Source of the DNA: Hansfordia pulvinata
Taxonomy: Eukaryota > Ascomycota > Sordariomycetes > Xylariales
Direction of reading: 5' to 3'
NCBI GenBank assembly: GCA_006538405.1
Contig: BJKQ01000019.1
Span: 62,001-126,000 of the forward strand
DNA length: 64,000 nucleotides
Notes under the pieces: generated by a model
The model's input: the letters and a program-made list of their open reading frames with translations, nothing else
What the model was told of the DNA's origin: nothing
Databases searched by the model: none
Shown: piece by piece, positions 24,214 through 35,323 of the stretch
How positions within the stretch are numbered: position 1 is the first letter of the stretch
Layout of the letters: each line of letters opens with the position of its first letter
Position numbers and translations under genes: made by a program

Positions 24214-26890
24214 TTGTCCATCTCGGTACTCGTACTTGTACCCGGGAGCAATCGCTGGCGCCCACGCTTGGACTGCGCTTGATCTTGCCTCGTCGTGGAC
24301 GTGTAATCAATCCGCCTGGCTCACCGGGCCATCCAATTTGCGCACGCCCTCGCGGTATCGCCCGTCGCGGCGGGCCTCGCGCCGTCGTCCCCGGTAGTCC
24401 TGGGGATATCTTACGTGGTCCCGGCGGGAGTACGTGTACTCGTAGTTGGGGTTCAATGTTACCCGTGTACTCGTCTCGAATGAGCTGGACCCCCGCGAAC
24501 GGTATCGGTACGTCCCGCTGCACCCCAACGCGACATGACGAGGCAATGCAGCGCCTGAAACGCGCCCGTCCTGCTCTGCTCGGAGGCAGTCGCAAGCGGC
24601 AGCTGCCAATGGGCGTGTTTCGACTTGATTACCTTAGTAGGCATGTCGGCCCAGGAAGTGGACGGAGAAATCCCGGCGATGCTTCTCACTGCCCGCCCAG
24701 CTCGCGACCGACCCCGGACCGCTCATCTCGACCCGGCACTGCCGTCGGCCTCCGCCCCGTCACACCGTCACGATCCCGTCAAAAGCCAGGCCCGTTCGTC
24801 TGCGGCCCTTCGCGACGCTGACCCCTTCCGGCTGGCTGTGGGCTGCTCTCAGCTTGCCTCCCACCCGGGACTGGGACTGCCACTCGCATCGGTCCACCTG
24901 TCAACGCTTGGCCGCCCACCCCTGCCGGCACCGCTGCGCCGCTGCAGCTGCAGCTGGGGTCGAGCGGTCGAGCGAGTCTGCCGCGTCGTCGATCGGGAAG
25001 ATTCTAGCGCGTCTTGTGGAATCCCGCCTCGCCAGCCCAGCTCGACGGGGCGTGCGTCGTCGGGCTGGGCCAGTGGTCATGACCAGTCACGGCCGGTTCA
25101 AAGCCCGCTCCAGGGTACCGGCTGAGCTGAGCATTTCTCCGTCCGCCTGTCGCGGGCTGTCGCATCCGGGCCTGTCGCATCCCCAAGCACGACACGGTCT
25201 CTTAGGGACAGTCCCCATGCACACGTCGCCAGGCGCATGGCGTCGCGCCCCCACCGTCGGTCGTCGTTCACAGCCTCCAGCAGACGCGGCCGTGCAGGCC
25301 TGCGGGAACAGCGTGTCAATCGCATGCGGAGAGCGCTCCCGGCACAGGCACGTGGCCTCGCGCGCACCCCAGCCGAGGTCGACTCGACGACCCTCCGCGG
25401 GCCGGGGTCAGGGGTTCGTGGTGATAGCGATCCGCAGCAGCAACCCGCACACGCTGCTCACCAAAGGACCCGACCCTTGCGCACATGTCTCGTGGCCAGA
25501 GCCCGCAGGATCTCCTTCCCCCCCCCGGTCGCGTCCAACCGCTAGGCCGGAGGCGGCAGCAGGCTTTTGGGGTTGCGCCGGCGACCAGTCAGTCCGCGGT
25601 AGGCGTTTGGGGCTGCGCCGGCGACCAGTCAGTCGGCTTGGGAGTCCCGCTCGCGATGGGCGTCGGGATGCTGTCCCGAGGGGTGATGCATATGAGGTGC
25701 CGGAAGTGCTGAGCTGAGTACTGAGCTGGGTGCTGCCGAGGTTGCTGACGTTGCAGGTGAGGCGGTCGCCTACTCGTACAAGTGAATGAGGCTGTCGCAA
25801 GTGACTTGAGCTGACTGGTCACCACGACAGGTCCTCCGTCGCCGTCAGATCAGGTCGCGCCCACGGACTGCGATGCGAGCTGCGGACTGCCGACTGCCAG
25901 CCATCGGCATCCCCGCTACAGACGCGGACGGCCCGTGTCTGGGACCCTTGCGCCCAGGCCTGTTCCGGTTGGATCGAGCTGTTCCACGGGCGATGAGCAC
26001 AAGCTGCGGTAGCACAGCCTGAAGCGCGGCATCGCAATCGTTCTGTGGTAGCTGAGCTCGGCTGGGCGATGCCATGCTCGGGTGACTGTTGATGTCCAGC
26101 TTCACTGTCGGGTGTCGTGTGAGTACTCGACTGAAGTGTAGCTGGCCTCGCAGCGACTGGCCCGACAGCTGGCGCCTGTTCACGTCGGCTGGCGGCTGCT
26201 GTGTCGTTGCGGCCGTAGCCATGGGCATGGCCGGATGGAATGTCTGGCAGAGAGGCGAGATGACCTGTGCTAGAGAGGCGAGATGGACTGCCGGCAGAAC
26301 GTGGCGAGCTCGACTGCCGGCAGAGACGTGGCGAGATCTCGGACGGTGGCGATCGTCGACGGCTGCCTGGTCGCAGGGCTACCACGCTCTCCAGTCCGCC
26401 GGCTTCCGTGTCGAGGCCGAGCACGCCGGAGTTTGACGGCCGAGCTGACGGTTTGACGGCTGACTCGACCGAGCCTGACCGGAAGCGGCCGGCGGTCGTC
26501 GGAGCTGCGCTGGAGTGCCCGGAGCTACAGAGCTATCGACTACACGACTGTCGACTACGCGGCTGTCGACTGCACAACTGGACGTGGCCATTCGACCTTC
26601 AAACTGCCAAGTCAAGGATTAGGCAACAGGATGGCCCGACAATCCGTCCACGCTCCGTGGCGGGAGGTGGGGGGCGGCAGACTAAGTCCGCGGCCGTAAG
26701 GCTGTGGCACAAGCACCCCGGACAAGTTGCCGCCGTGCCGCACCGCACCTGGGTTGCAGGCCGCGATATCGCCCTATGAACCGGCTCAAGTGGCACCATG
26801 ATCTCGAAAACACCGCGCAGTTTCGCCTCAGATGCCCAGACTGAACGCCATGGCGAGGCAGCCCTCAGTCCCCTGCCAGGCTGCATTCGA

Positions 26891-26957
26891 GCCCTACCAG
26901 ACTGCACTCAGGCCCTCCCAGACTGCACTCAGGCCCTCCCAGACTGCACTCAGGCCC
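26891..26957. repeat. 21-base minisatellite, three copies
   Basis: Three copies of a 21-base unit containing AGACTGCACTCAGGCCCT, ending about 25 bases before the TATA box of the kinase-like gene. Confidence 0.9.
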
Positions 26958-26981
26958 ACGGTGACTCTGCAAGCACCCGCC

Positions 26982-26988
26982 TATATAA
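26982..26988 (+). promoter_or_regulatory. TATA box of secreted kinase-like gene
   Basis: TATATAA, 112 bases upstream of the start codon at 27100, a usual distance for a filamentous fungus. Confidence 0.7.
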
Positions 26989-27099
26989 CGTCGTGCCAAC
27001 CCCACAGTTGAGATGACAACAGCCCAGCACCGGCGCACACCCAGCATCGAGACGCACACCCAGCACCACTAACCCCCAAGCACTAGACGGCCAGACGCA

Positions 27100-28175
27100 A
27101 TGAAGCTCACCACCATCAAGGCCGTCGCATGGGCGACGCTCGTCTGCTCGGCGACCGCAAAGCCGTTGGAGCGGCCGGTCGAGAGAGCCGCTGTCTCCGG
27201 GACCCAGCCCGCAGCCGTCAACGCCCCCCGCATCCAGCCCAGAGCCGAGATCACCCCAGGAGACGTGAGCGACGCCGAACTGAACGGCCACGGCTTCAGC
27301 AACGTCGGGTTTGTCCATGCCCAATACAAGAGCCGGATATACTCGGCGGACTGGAACGACAAGCAGGTCATCGTCAAGACTTTCCGGTACGACTTCGTCG
27401 GCAACATCCGGTTCAAGGCCGAAACCGACCACCTCCAGAGCATCTGGGCCGTCGACCAGACGGCCGTGCCCCAGATCTTCGGCACGCTGCCCGACCTCAA
27501 GGCCATCGTCATGGAGCGGCTCTTGGGCGGCAATCTGTGGGAGGCTGTCCAGGACGGCTACTTTCAGACGCCCGCGGCGCGCAGGCAGCTGTTGGTGCGG
27601 CTCTCCAACCTCCTAGTCTCCGTGCACAAGGCCGGCGTGAGCCACTACAACATCCAGCCGGAGAACATCATGATCCGCGAGGCCCTGAGCGGGGACAAGG
27701 AGGAAGACCAGGGGGAGATCTGCGTGGTGGATTTTGACCGAGCCACGTCGAGGGGCTACCAGTCGGTTAAGGTGATCACCGAGGCCTTTGCGAGCCCAGG
27801 TACGTCCACCGGACCCCGAACCCGAGCCCCAGATGCTAACACCCCGCAGAGCAAGTCGCCTGGGATGGGAAGGGCGGCCCTAGGCCCACGGAGAAGAGCG
27901 ACGTCTACTCCGCGGTCAAGACCGTGTACACCGTCATGTTCGGGCCGACCTTGGACCTGCTGTCGACGCCGGCCGAGATGGGCGAGGTCCTGCACAAGAG
28001 CCTGGGCTACTACCCCAAGCTGAGCAAGCCGTTGCAGCAGATCTTTGCCAACGGCCTGCAGGCGGACCCCAACAAGCGGTGGACGGCGGAGCAGCTGGCC
28101 GAGGCGGCGGCCAACTTGCGCGACAAGGACCTCAAGGTTGAGAAGAGTTCGAGTTGGTTCAGCTGGTTTGGCTAG
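27100..28175 (+). CDS. Secreted kinase-like protein lacking catalytic Asp (pseudokinase candidate)
   Basis: Protein-kinase-like fold with an N-terminal signal peptide. Exons 27100-27799 and 27850-28175 (GTACGT donor, CCGCAG acceptor); 341 residues. Residues 1-20 form a Lys-plus-hydrophobic signal sequence ending SATA. Kinase features: VIVK with the ATP-binding Lys at K93, a helix C Glu near E108, SHYNIQPENIMI at 181-192 in place of HRDLKPEN, and VVDFDRA at 209-215 in place of DFG. The catalytic Asp position is N184, while the metal-binding Asn (N189) and Asp (D211) remain. The C-lobe continues with SDVYSAVKT and DPNKRWTAEQL. It therefore probably binds nucleotide but is catalytically weak or dead. 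Secretion could place it in the ER/Golgi or outside the cell, where an effector role is possible; both are inference. Confidence 0.8.
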
Positions 28176-28642
28176 AGAAGGCTCCAGCGGTAGAAGCTGG
28201 ACTAGGCGGACGGACAAGCTAGAAGCCCAGAGACGACGAACGAGGGCGGTAGGACCCCGAGATGACGGCTGGACGGATACGTAGACATAGACACAGACTC
28301 GGACGACGGCTGGACGGATAGACATGGCCATAGACATAGACACAGACTCGATAGCAGAAGAGCTGGCAGGCATACCCCGACAACCGCCTCCGTGAGTCTG
28401 GACAGCCAATCGTGCCGGTGACGCATCCGGCGACCTTATCGATACTGCCGGGCGGGTGCACAGGGCGCGGGGCACCACTAGACGTCACTGGACGCCACCC
28501 ACCGGACGTCACCTGCACCCACTGGACGTCACCCGAAAATTCGGTTTCAGGGCTGTCATCCGACGGCCAACCCCGCCACGCCTCGGCTTCGCACAACCCG
28601 CGTCTGCCTCTTCACAACCACCATCCACCCAACACCGCCACC
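28176..28642. other. Intergenic between kinase-like gene and TCF25
   Basis: 467 bases with duplicated ACGGCTGGACGGATA and AGACATAGACACAGACTCG words at 28262-28350 and ACTGGACGTCACC repeats near 28485-28535. No gene seen. Confidence 0.5.
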
Positions 28643-29072
28643 ATGTCCACCCGGCAGCTGCGCAAGCTGCAGAAGCAGAAGGAGCTCCAGGCCCTCGAGG
28701 CCCAGGGCGGCGAGGACAACGACAGCGACAGCGACAGCGACGAGTCCGTCGTCAGGGCCAAGCCTGGCGGGTTCTCCGGATTCGCCGCGCTGGGAGACGT
28801 CGATGACGACGACAGCGAGGATGCGGCCGAGGCCGAGGCCGGCGAGACCACACAACAAGCCGAGACCAAGCAACCCACACAGCAACCCGAGACCCCCACG
28901 AATCAGACTCGCCCCCGGCCAAGCCCAAGAAGAGCAAGAAGAAGAAGAAGAAGGCCAAGAAGGCCCAGACCCCCGCAGCCGACACGGGCGCGCCCCACGA
29001 CTCGGACGACGACATTGACCGGGCGCTCCGCGAGCTGAACGTGTCGCGCGACCCGGAGAAGGCCACAGCAGC

Positions 29073-29106
<34 letters not shown>

Positions 29107-30971
29107 GACCGCGCGTACGGGCGCATCTGCGACCTGCTGCGCGTCAACACGCACCACCTCAAGGTGCTCAACGAGATGCGGCAGCTGTTCGGGCGGGAGG
29201 CGATCGCGGCGGCGCAGAGCGAGGAGGACCAGGAGGCGGCGGCGCGGGAGCGGGAGCGGCGGTCGCGGCGGCCGCAGCAGGCGCAGAACGTGGACCTCGA
29301 GACGTTCCTGCGGGGCCGGCCCGGCGACACGCTGCCCGAGGTGACGCTGCGGCGCAACCCGTTCCTGGCGGGCAGCGCGACGTGGCCGCGGGCGCCGACG
29401 GAGGGCCTGACGATGCGGCAGGTGGGCGACGACGGCCCGCGGCGGGACGAGCCCGGGACGACCGAGTTCGCGTTCGCGCACGACGAGGCGTACAGCCGGC
29501 TGGAGCGGGACTTCTTCCAGCTGGTGCAGCTCGGCGACCCGATGCAGCTGGTGCACCTGCTGCAGCGCCGGCCGTACCACGTCTGGACGCTGACGCAGGT
29601 CAGCCGCTTCGCCAAGCAGCAAGGGGACACGGCGCTGTCGGCGGACCTGTGCGAGCGCGCCCTCTTCACGTTCGGGCGCGTGTCCGTGTCGGCCTTCCGC
29701 GCCGCCGTCGAGCGCGGGCGCGCCCGCCTCGACTTCCGCCGCCCCGAGAACCGCCAGTTCTGGCTGGCCGGCTACCACTACCTGCGCAGCCTCGTCGTCA
29801 AGGGCACGTACCGCACCGGCCTCGAGTGGGCCAAGCTGCTGCTGGCCATGGACCCGACCGACCCCTACGGCCTCGTCCACTTCCTGCACCCGCTGGCGAT
29901 CCGCGCGTACGAGGCGCGGTGGCTCGTCGAGTACTGCGGGGAAGGGGAGGGGGAGGAAGGGGAGGGCGCGTGCGCGCTCAACCGGTGCGACACGGCCCGC
30001 GACTACGTCCGCCAGACCCTCGTGCTGGCCCGCCTGCAGCTCGGCGACGAGCCGGCGGCCCGCGCCCTGCTCCGCGACGGCATGCTGCGCCTGCCCTGGC
30101 TCTACGGCGCCCTGTACCGGGCGCTGGGCCTGGACGTGCCCAGGGCCGTCTGGGGCGCCCAGCCCCGCGACCCGCACGAGGAGCTGTTCGTCCAGCTCTA
30201 CATCCACCAGACCAAGACGCTGTGGGACAACGCGCAGGCGACGGCGCTGCTGAAGGAGGTGGCGGGGGAGCGGGCAAAGGACGCGAGCACCCGAGCGCCG
30301 GAGCCGCCCGTGGCCGGCCGCAACGTGGCCCGGTTCATCTTCCTCGACGGCACGCCGGAGCTGATGGGCCTGGTCCCGGACGGGATGCTGAGCGAGACGC
30401 CCAACTTTGAGTTCGACCCGCTGCCGCCGCCGCTCGAGGACAACGTGCTGTCGCACGAGTCGCAGAAGATGCTGTGGGGCCAGGGGGCGGAGGGTTCCGG
30501 TTCCGGTTCGCGCAGGACCCGGTCGGCGGCGACCCGGCCGGCAACCTGCTCGGGGTGGACGCGGCGCGGTTCCGGCAGCTGATCGACAGGATGCGGGCGC
30601 AAGGGGCGCCGGCGGAGCAGGTGCGGGAGGCCGTGGACGTCCTGCACCACATAGAGGCGGTGGAGGCGGGGGAGGCGGGGGAGGCGGGGGAGTGGGATGA
30701 CCTTGGGGCGCCGCAGACGGACGGGGCCGGGAGTGACGGAGAGGAGGGGGGTGAGGAGGGCCGGGAGGCAGCCCCGCGGTCGGGAGCGGGGTTCATCCCG
30801 TACCTCATGGACCTGCTGGCGTCGGCGGGGCCTTCGAGGAGCGGCGGCGACGACGACGACAACGACGAGGAGGGGCTGCGACGGATGCCGGGGGCGTACG
30901 TGGAGGACGACACGGAGAGCGACACGGAGGACGAGATGCCGGCCCCCCGGGACGGGGAGTCGGAGCGGTGA
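28643..30971 (+). CDS. TCF25: TCF25/Rqc1-type ribosome quality control factor
   Basis: Orthologue of TCF25/Nulp1, the Rqc1 subunit of the ribosome quality-control complex, which supports ubiquitination of stalled nascent chains by Ltn1 on 60S subunits. Single exon; the start at 28643 has the context CACCATGTCC and gives MSTRQLRKLQKQKEL. An N-terminal acidic/Lys-rich region (KPKKSKKKKKK) precedes the conserved core: NPFLAGSATWPRAPT, the helical repeat region with FAFAHDEAYSRLERDFF, DPMQLVHLLQRRPYHVWTL, and FWLAGYHYLRSLVVKG...AMDPTDPYG. The frame breaks at C5 28893-28897 and at G5 30483-30487; one missing base in each restores about 776 residues, a normal length. Without the second correction the protein loses a C-terminal part that reads LLGVDAARFRQLIDRMR. 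The gene is probably intact in the organism. Confidence 0.9.
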
Positions 30972-31746
30972 TGCGGTGGTCAGTCGGGTTTGTTGGCTGT
31001 GAGCCCCGAGCTGCAGGTCCACCGACTTGCGTATTCGTGGATCTGTCTGATGCCGCTGTGCGACGAGGTTGAGCAGGTTGTCTCATGTCGGGGGGAAGAC
31101 ACAGTGCGAGTGTATGTCGAAGGGTAGTGTGACTAGCACTGTGCAGTAGAGCAGTCCAATAAGAGCCACACAGTGCGGCGCATTCGGGACAGGATTGTCC
31201 GCAGCGGCACGGGACGACAATCACGGCCGACAATCATGGCCGACAATCACGGCAGCGACAATACGATCCGATGCAGGCAGCCCCTTGTGGTCCCGGGAAC
31301 CAGCCGTGCGGCGAGGCTGAGTGGTGGACGGACTGCCGGGCGGAGTGGACTGTAGTCAGAGGGCGCGTAGCACAGCGAGGCGGAAGTGGAGCGCGGGTCC
31401 GTAAACTTGCTCACTGAATCCGTCCGTCCCGTCTCGTGGGCAAAGGAGGCAGAGGACAAAGGACACGCGGCAGAGGCGGAGGCGGAGGCAGGGCAGAGGC
31501 AGCAATCCGGGAGGACGGGAGGCTTGCAGGCCACAGTCGCGTGCTGAGCTGTGACGCAACCCGTGTCAGGCAGACCCTGCGCTGCTGCCACGCTGCTGCA
31601 TTAATAATGGCCCGCCCACCCGGATTACGGTACGTTGCGCCTAAAGCCTCACCCCGACCCAACTCTGCCCTCCCTCCCCAACCACTCAACCCACCACATC
31701 CCACTGCCACTGCCACTGCCACTGCCACCATCACCCACATCCCACA
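30972..31746. other. Intergenic, promoter of copper chaperone
   Basis: 775 bases. A small GACAATCA(C/T)GGCC repeat lies at 31214-31258 and a CT- and CCACTG-rich leader directly precedes the ATX1-like start. No gene seen. Confidence 0.5.
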
Positions 31747-32078
31747 ATGGCCGACCAGGAACAGACCTACAAGTTCAACGTGTCCATGAGCTGCGGAGGC
31801 TGCTCGGGCGCCGTCACCCGCGTCCTCGGCAAGCTCCAAGGTGCGTCCCCTCTGCCCCTCTGCCCCTCTGCCCCGCCGCCTGTCGTGTCTGCTGCTAACC
31901 GACCTTCTGTCTAGGCGTCAAGTCGTTCGACGTCTCGCTCGACAAGCAGGAGGCCCTGGTGGTCGCCGAGCCCACCCTCGACTACGACACGGTCCTGCGC
32001 ACCATCTCCAAGACGGGCAAGAAGGTCAACTCGGGCGAGGCCAACGGCGAGCAGCGCAGCGTCGAGGTTGCCGCGTAG
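31747..32078 (+). CDS. ATX1: ATX1-type copper metallochaperone
   Basis: Small cytosolic copper carrier that hands Cu(I) to the P-type ATPase Ccc2 in the secretory pathway. Exons 31747-31840 and 31915-32078 (GTGCGT donor, CTAG acceptor); 85 residues, within the usual range. The heavy-metal-associated domain starts YKFNVSMSCGGCSGAV, giving the MxCxxC copper site (here MSCGGC in place of the more usual MTCSGC), followed by GVKSFDVSLDKQEALV and the loop Lys pair ISKTGKKV that guides partner docking. The intron falls in the helix after the metal site. A polyadenylation signal follows at 32203. No frame break. Confidence 0.93.
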
Positions 32079-32202
32079 GCTGGAGACGACAGACGAGGAG
32101 ACGAGAGTAGGGGAGACGAGACGAGAGGGGACGAGACGAGACAGAAGAGACGAGAGGACTGGTGGCGCACCGACTGTGCCGACGAGGCCATGACGAGTTA
32201 CG

Positions 32203-32208
32203 AATAAA
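32203..32208 (+). terminator. Polyadenylation signal after ATX1
   Basis: AATAAA, 125 bases after the ATX1 stop codon; it also lies between two convergent genes. Confidence 0.55.
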
Positions 32209-32366
32209 TGCTTTGACCCATGCTGCTATTACTGCCGTGCTGTCCGCCTGTGCTGCTGCGCTGCTGACATCACCTCAGACATCAGCCACCCTCCACCGCA
32301 GCATCGTGAACGAGTGCCGCGAAAACACAAACGACCCCCCTCCCCCCCACTCGCTCTCCACCAGGC

Positions 32367-34007
32367 TCACCCCTCGCGCTCCCGCGTGTTGGTCGCCCCG
32401 ACGCCGTCCCCGTCCACCTTGTACACCCGGCCCCCGCCCACCCCGCGCAGCTCCACGGCAAAGTCCTTGTCGGCGCTGAGGTTCGCCACCGCCAGGCTCG
32501 CCCACCCGTCGTCGCCCAGGCACGCGCTGGCGTCGAGCCACGGGTTCTGGCCGTCGAGCACGCCGCGCAGCCAGGCCGGCGACGTCTCCCCCTCGTACCC
32601 GCCGCACCGGACGTGCGCCGCCACGGCCCAGCCGCGCATGTGCCGGCTGAAGAGCAGCAGCGGCCACCAGGTGGCCTGGCGGACGAGGCTGCCACTGCCG
32701 CCGCCGCCGCCGCCGCCGTCGTTGTCGTTGTTGTCGCCGTCGTCCTTGGTTGTCAGCAGCGGGCTGATGACGTTGACGGCCTGCGCCAGGTTGGCCATGG
32801 CGACGTGCCGGCTCTGCCGCACAAACACGTTGAGCCACACGGCCACGGCCAGCGCGTCGCTCAGCGTGTACGTCTCCTCGGCGCCGCGCTCGCCGGGCGC
32901 CCGCGCCGGGTCCCACACGTTCCACTCGTCGAAGCAGATGCGCGGGGGCGGGGGCGGGCCCCGGGTTGACGACGACGACGACAGAGGCAGCGGGGTGTAG
33001 GGGGAGACGGAGGCCGGCGACACCTGGGCCTCGATGTGCGCCTGCTCGATGAGGGCGGCGGTCACGGCGATGGCGCGCTCGGCGGCCCGCGGGGCCGTGG
33101 CGTTGCGCTCGTGCGACGCGCCGTCGGCCGTGTACAGGTGGATGCTGTGCAGGTCGAGGGCCCGCTGCGGCACGCACTCGCGCAGCACGTCGGCGTCCCA
33201 CGAGCTGCTGGTGCCGTCCTGCCCGCACGCGACCAGCACCGCGTCGGGCCCAGCAGCAGCCGCAGCGCCTTGGCCCACTGCGCCGCCCGCCGCCCGTACG
33301 CGCGCCCGGACGTCTCCTGCGCCACCTGCCACGGGCCCCAGACCTCGTTGCCCAGCCCCCAGTACCGCACGCCGTACGGCTCGGCGCGCCCGTTGGCGCG
33401 CCGCAGGTTCGCCCAGTGCGTGTCCCCCGTCCCGTTGCAGTACTCGGCCCACGCCAGCGCCTCGTCCAGCGTCCCCGTCCCCATGTTGAGCACCAGGAAC
33501 GGCTCCACCCGCCGCCCCGCCGGCAGGCCCCGCCCCAGCTCCGCCAGCCACGCCATGAACTCGTCCGTCCCGAACCCGTTCGTCTCCGTCCCGCCCCACG
33601 CCAGCTCCGGCCGCCCCGGCCGCTGCGACCGCGGGCCCACCCCGTCCGCCCAGTGGTACGTCGCGCAGAAGTTGCCCCCCGGGTACCGGACCACCGGCAT
33701 GTCCAGCTCCCGCAGCGCCTCCAGCACGTCCAGCCGGAACCCCGTCGACGGGTCCGCACGCGGGTGTCCGGGCTCGTAGATGCCCCCGTACACGCAGCGG
33801 CCCATGTGTCTGTGAGGTGAGCGGTCAGTCACGATGTGTCTCGTCTGCGCCAAGGGGGGGGGAGGGGGGGGGGGGGGGGGGACAACGCAAAACTTACTCG
33901 ACGAAGCCGCCGTAGATGTTGGGGTCGATGCGCGACAGCCGCTTAGAGGTGTCCACCTCGATCAGGGGCTGTTCGTCCCCGAGGGGCTGCGTGTAGGTGG
34001 TTGTCAT
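32367..34007 (-). CDS. GH51 alpha-L-arabinofuranosidase, intracellular type
   Basis: Retaining glycoside hydrolase that removes terminal arabinofuranosyl groups from arabino-oligosaccharides. Exons 33898-34007 and 32367-33809; about 517 residues. No signal peptide: it starts MTTTYTQPLGDEQ, so it resembles the compact intracellular GH51 form rather than the larger secreted fungal form. Motifs: [21 protein letters not shown] near the start (across the splice), RYPGGNF, the acid/base Glu in WGLGNEVWG (E192) and the nucleophile in CFDEWNVW (E332). One frame break falls near G3 33246-33248, between LRLLLG and DAVLVACGQDG; one missing base restores the protein. The intron contains a 28-base G-rich tract. 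It probably acts on sugars imported after cell-wall digestion. Confidence 0.92.
33854..33881. repeat. G tract in GH51 intron
   Basis: Nine G, one A, then eighteen G on the plus strand, i.e. a C-rich tract in the GH51 pre-mRNA intron (33810-33897). Confidence 0.9.
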
Positions 34008-35323
34008 GTCTGGTGTGGCTGTAGTGATGTCTGCTGTAGTGTGCAGTGTCTGTAGTCTGTGTCTGCTGCGGTCCGTGGTGTCTGCTGTCTCTTCAAGCCT
34101 CTATTTGTTCGTGCGGCCAGGGCAGTCTGCTTGTGCTGTCCCTCCCACATCGTCGAGGCTGCCCGCCGCCCCTTTGTACGCGTGAACCCCTCAACTTGGC
34201 GCCCCTCCCCCGACTCACCCCGCGACTCGGCATCACGGGCCTCTCTCCGCTGCTCGCAAGCCCCCGCAACCCCTCAGGACCACCCCGACGCGCCCTGCAG
34301 CCCGGATTGGCGCGGGTAGCAGCGTGCGTGCCTGCCGATACCACGTCGCCGCCGCCGGGGGCCTCGCCGCCCTGGTCGTCATCTGCGTGGCGCCCGATCG
34401 CGCGCGGGATTGGGCCGCGGCTGACGAGCCCGCTGACGAGTTCGTCCTCAGGCCTGGCCTGGCAGCCCACGCATCCAGAATCTGGCGAGGCAGGCTTCCT
34501 CGCGGAGTAACAATTCCCGCTGCTGACCCCGGCGGTGCAAAGGAGCGAGCGGTCCCACATCCCTGTTCTGGCCGTCCGACGCTGCGATTGTGGCGACCGA
34601 GCATCCTTTGCAACGTTCGTCATCAGACGCCCTTATCAGTCAGTCGTAGTCCGTCAGTCGGTCCGTCCGTCAGTCATTGTCCGACAGTCAATCCGTTATC
34701 CGTCAGTCGTAGTCCGTCAGTCAATCCGTTGTCCGTATCAATCCGTTAGTCGGCCCGTTAGCAATCCGTCAGCCAGCCCGTCAGTCTACGAGTATCAGTC
34801 GCTCCGTATCAGACGGCGGCAGTCTCTCCGTCTTCTCTTTGTCGTCCATCTCCTCGTCTCCTCGTTTGCCTCACCTGCGTGGCGTCCGGTTGCAGCCCCG
34901 ACTGCTCACAAGCGCAACCCGACTGCTCACAAGTGCAGCTCCGACTGCCCCGGGTCGACTGCGAATCCTACCCGCCCCAAACGGCCAAGCGGGCAGCCGC
35001 GCAGCCCTGAGCAGAGGCGACCGAGATCCTGCGGCCCACCCACCTCGCGAGCGTTTGGCCACAGATGGATCGACGTCGCCAGCGCACCGCCAGATGCAGG
35101 CTGCCCGCCGGTCCTGGGCGAGTTGGGCCTCCCTCGAGGCGAAGCCGTCCGTAGTCGTGGACATGGCCGCCACACCCGCCCTGCCTTATTAGAACCGCCC
35201 GCCGCCCGGCCTTGGCACCGCTGTCGTCCCAGACTCTTAAAGATCCTCCCCCGGCCACCTTTTGAGAGCCGAAGGACCACACTGACACCTCACACGCACA
35301 CAGAGGACAGGCTGACAGCAACC
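34008..35323. other. Divergent intergenic region, GH51 / secreted repeat protein
   Basis: 1.3 kb between two divergent starts. The stretch 34625-34790 is made of imperfect GTCAGTC/GTCCGT/CAATCCGTT repeats, and a GTATCAG/CTACGAGTATC variant of the dispersed motif occurs near 34786. No gene seen. Confidence 0.5.

Larger units (their letters stand above)
20741..27099. other. Gene-poor region, second half
   Basis: About 6.4 kb without a supported gene. Contents: another TATA-like element at 20763-20769, a T-rich stretch at 21150-21400, C and G tracts (20999-21014, 22312-22335), GGCA and CTG microsatellites, a 22-base minisatellite at 23711, palindrome copies clustered at 24198-24475, and a 21-base minisatellite just before the next promoter. 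Open frames are short and overlap on both strands. Confidence 0.6.

Noticed and set aside
10942..27099. Gene-poor block as an RIP-degraded transposon graveyard
   Set aside because: RIP leaves AT-rich, TpA-rich DNA; this block remains GC-rich and shows no transposase, integrase or reverse-transcriptase remnants.
28893..30487. Programmed ribosomal frameshifting in TCF25
   Set aside because: No slippery heptamer or conserved stimulatory structure is evident, and the same one-base break occurs at C/G runs in seven other genes, so sequence error is simpler.
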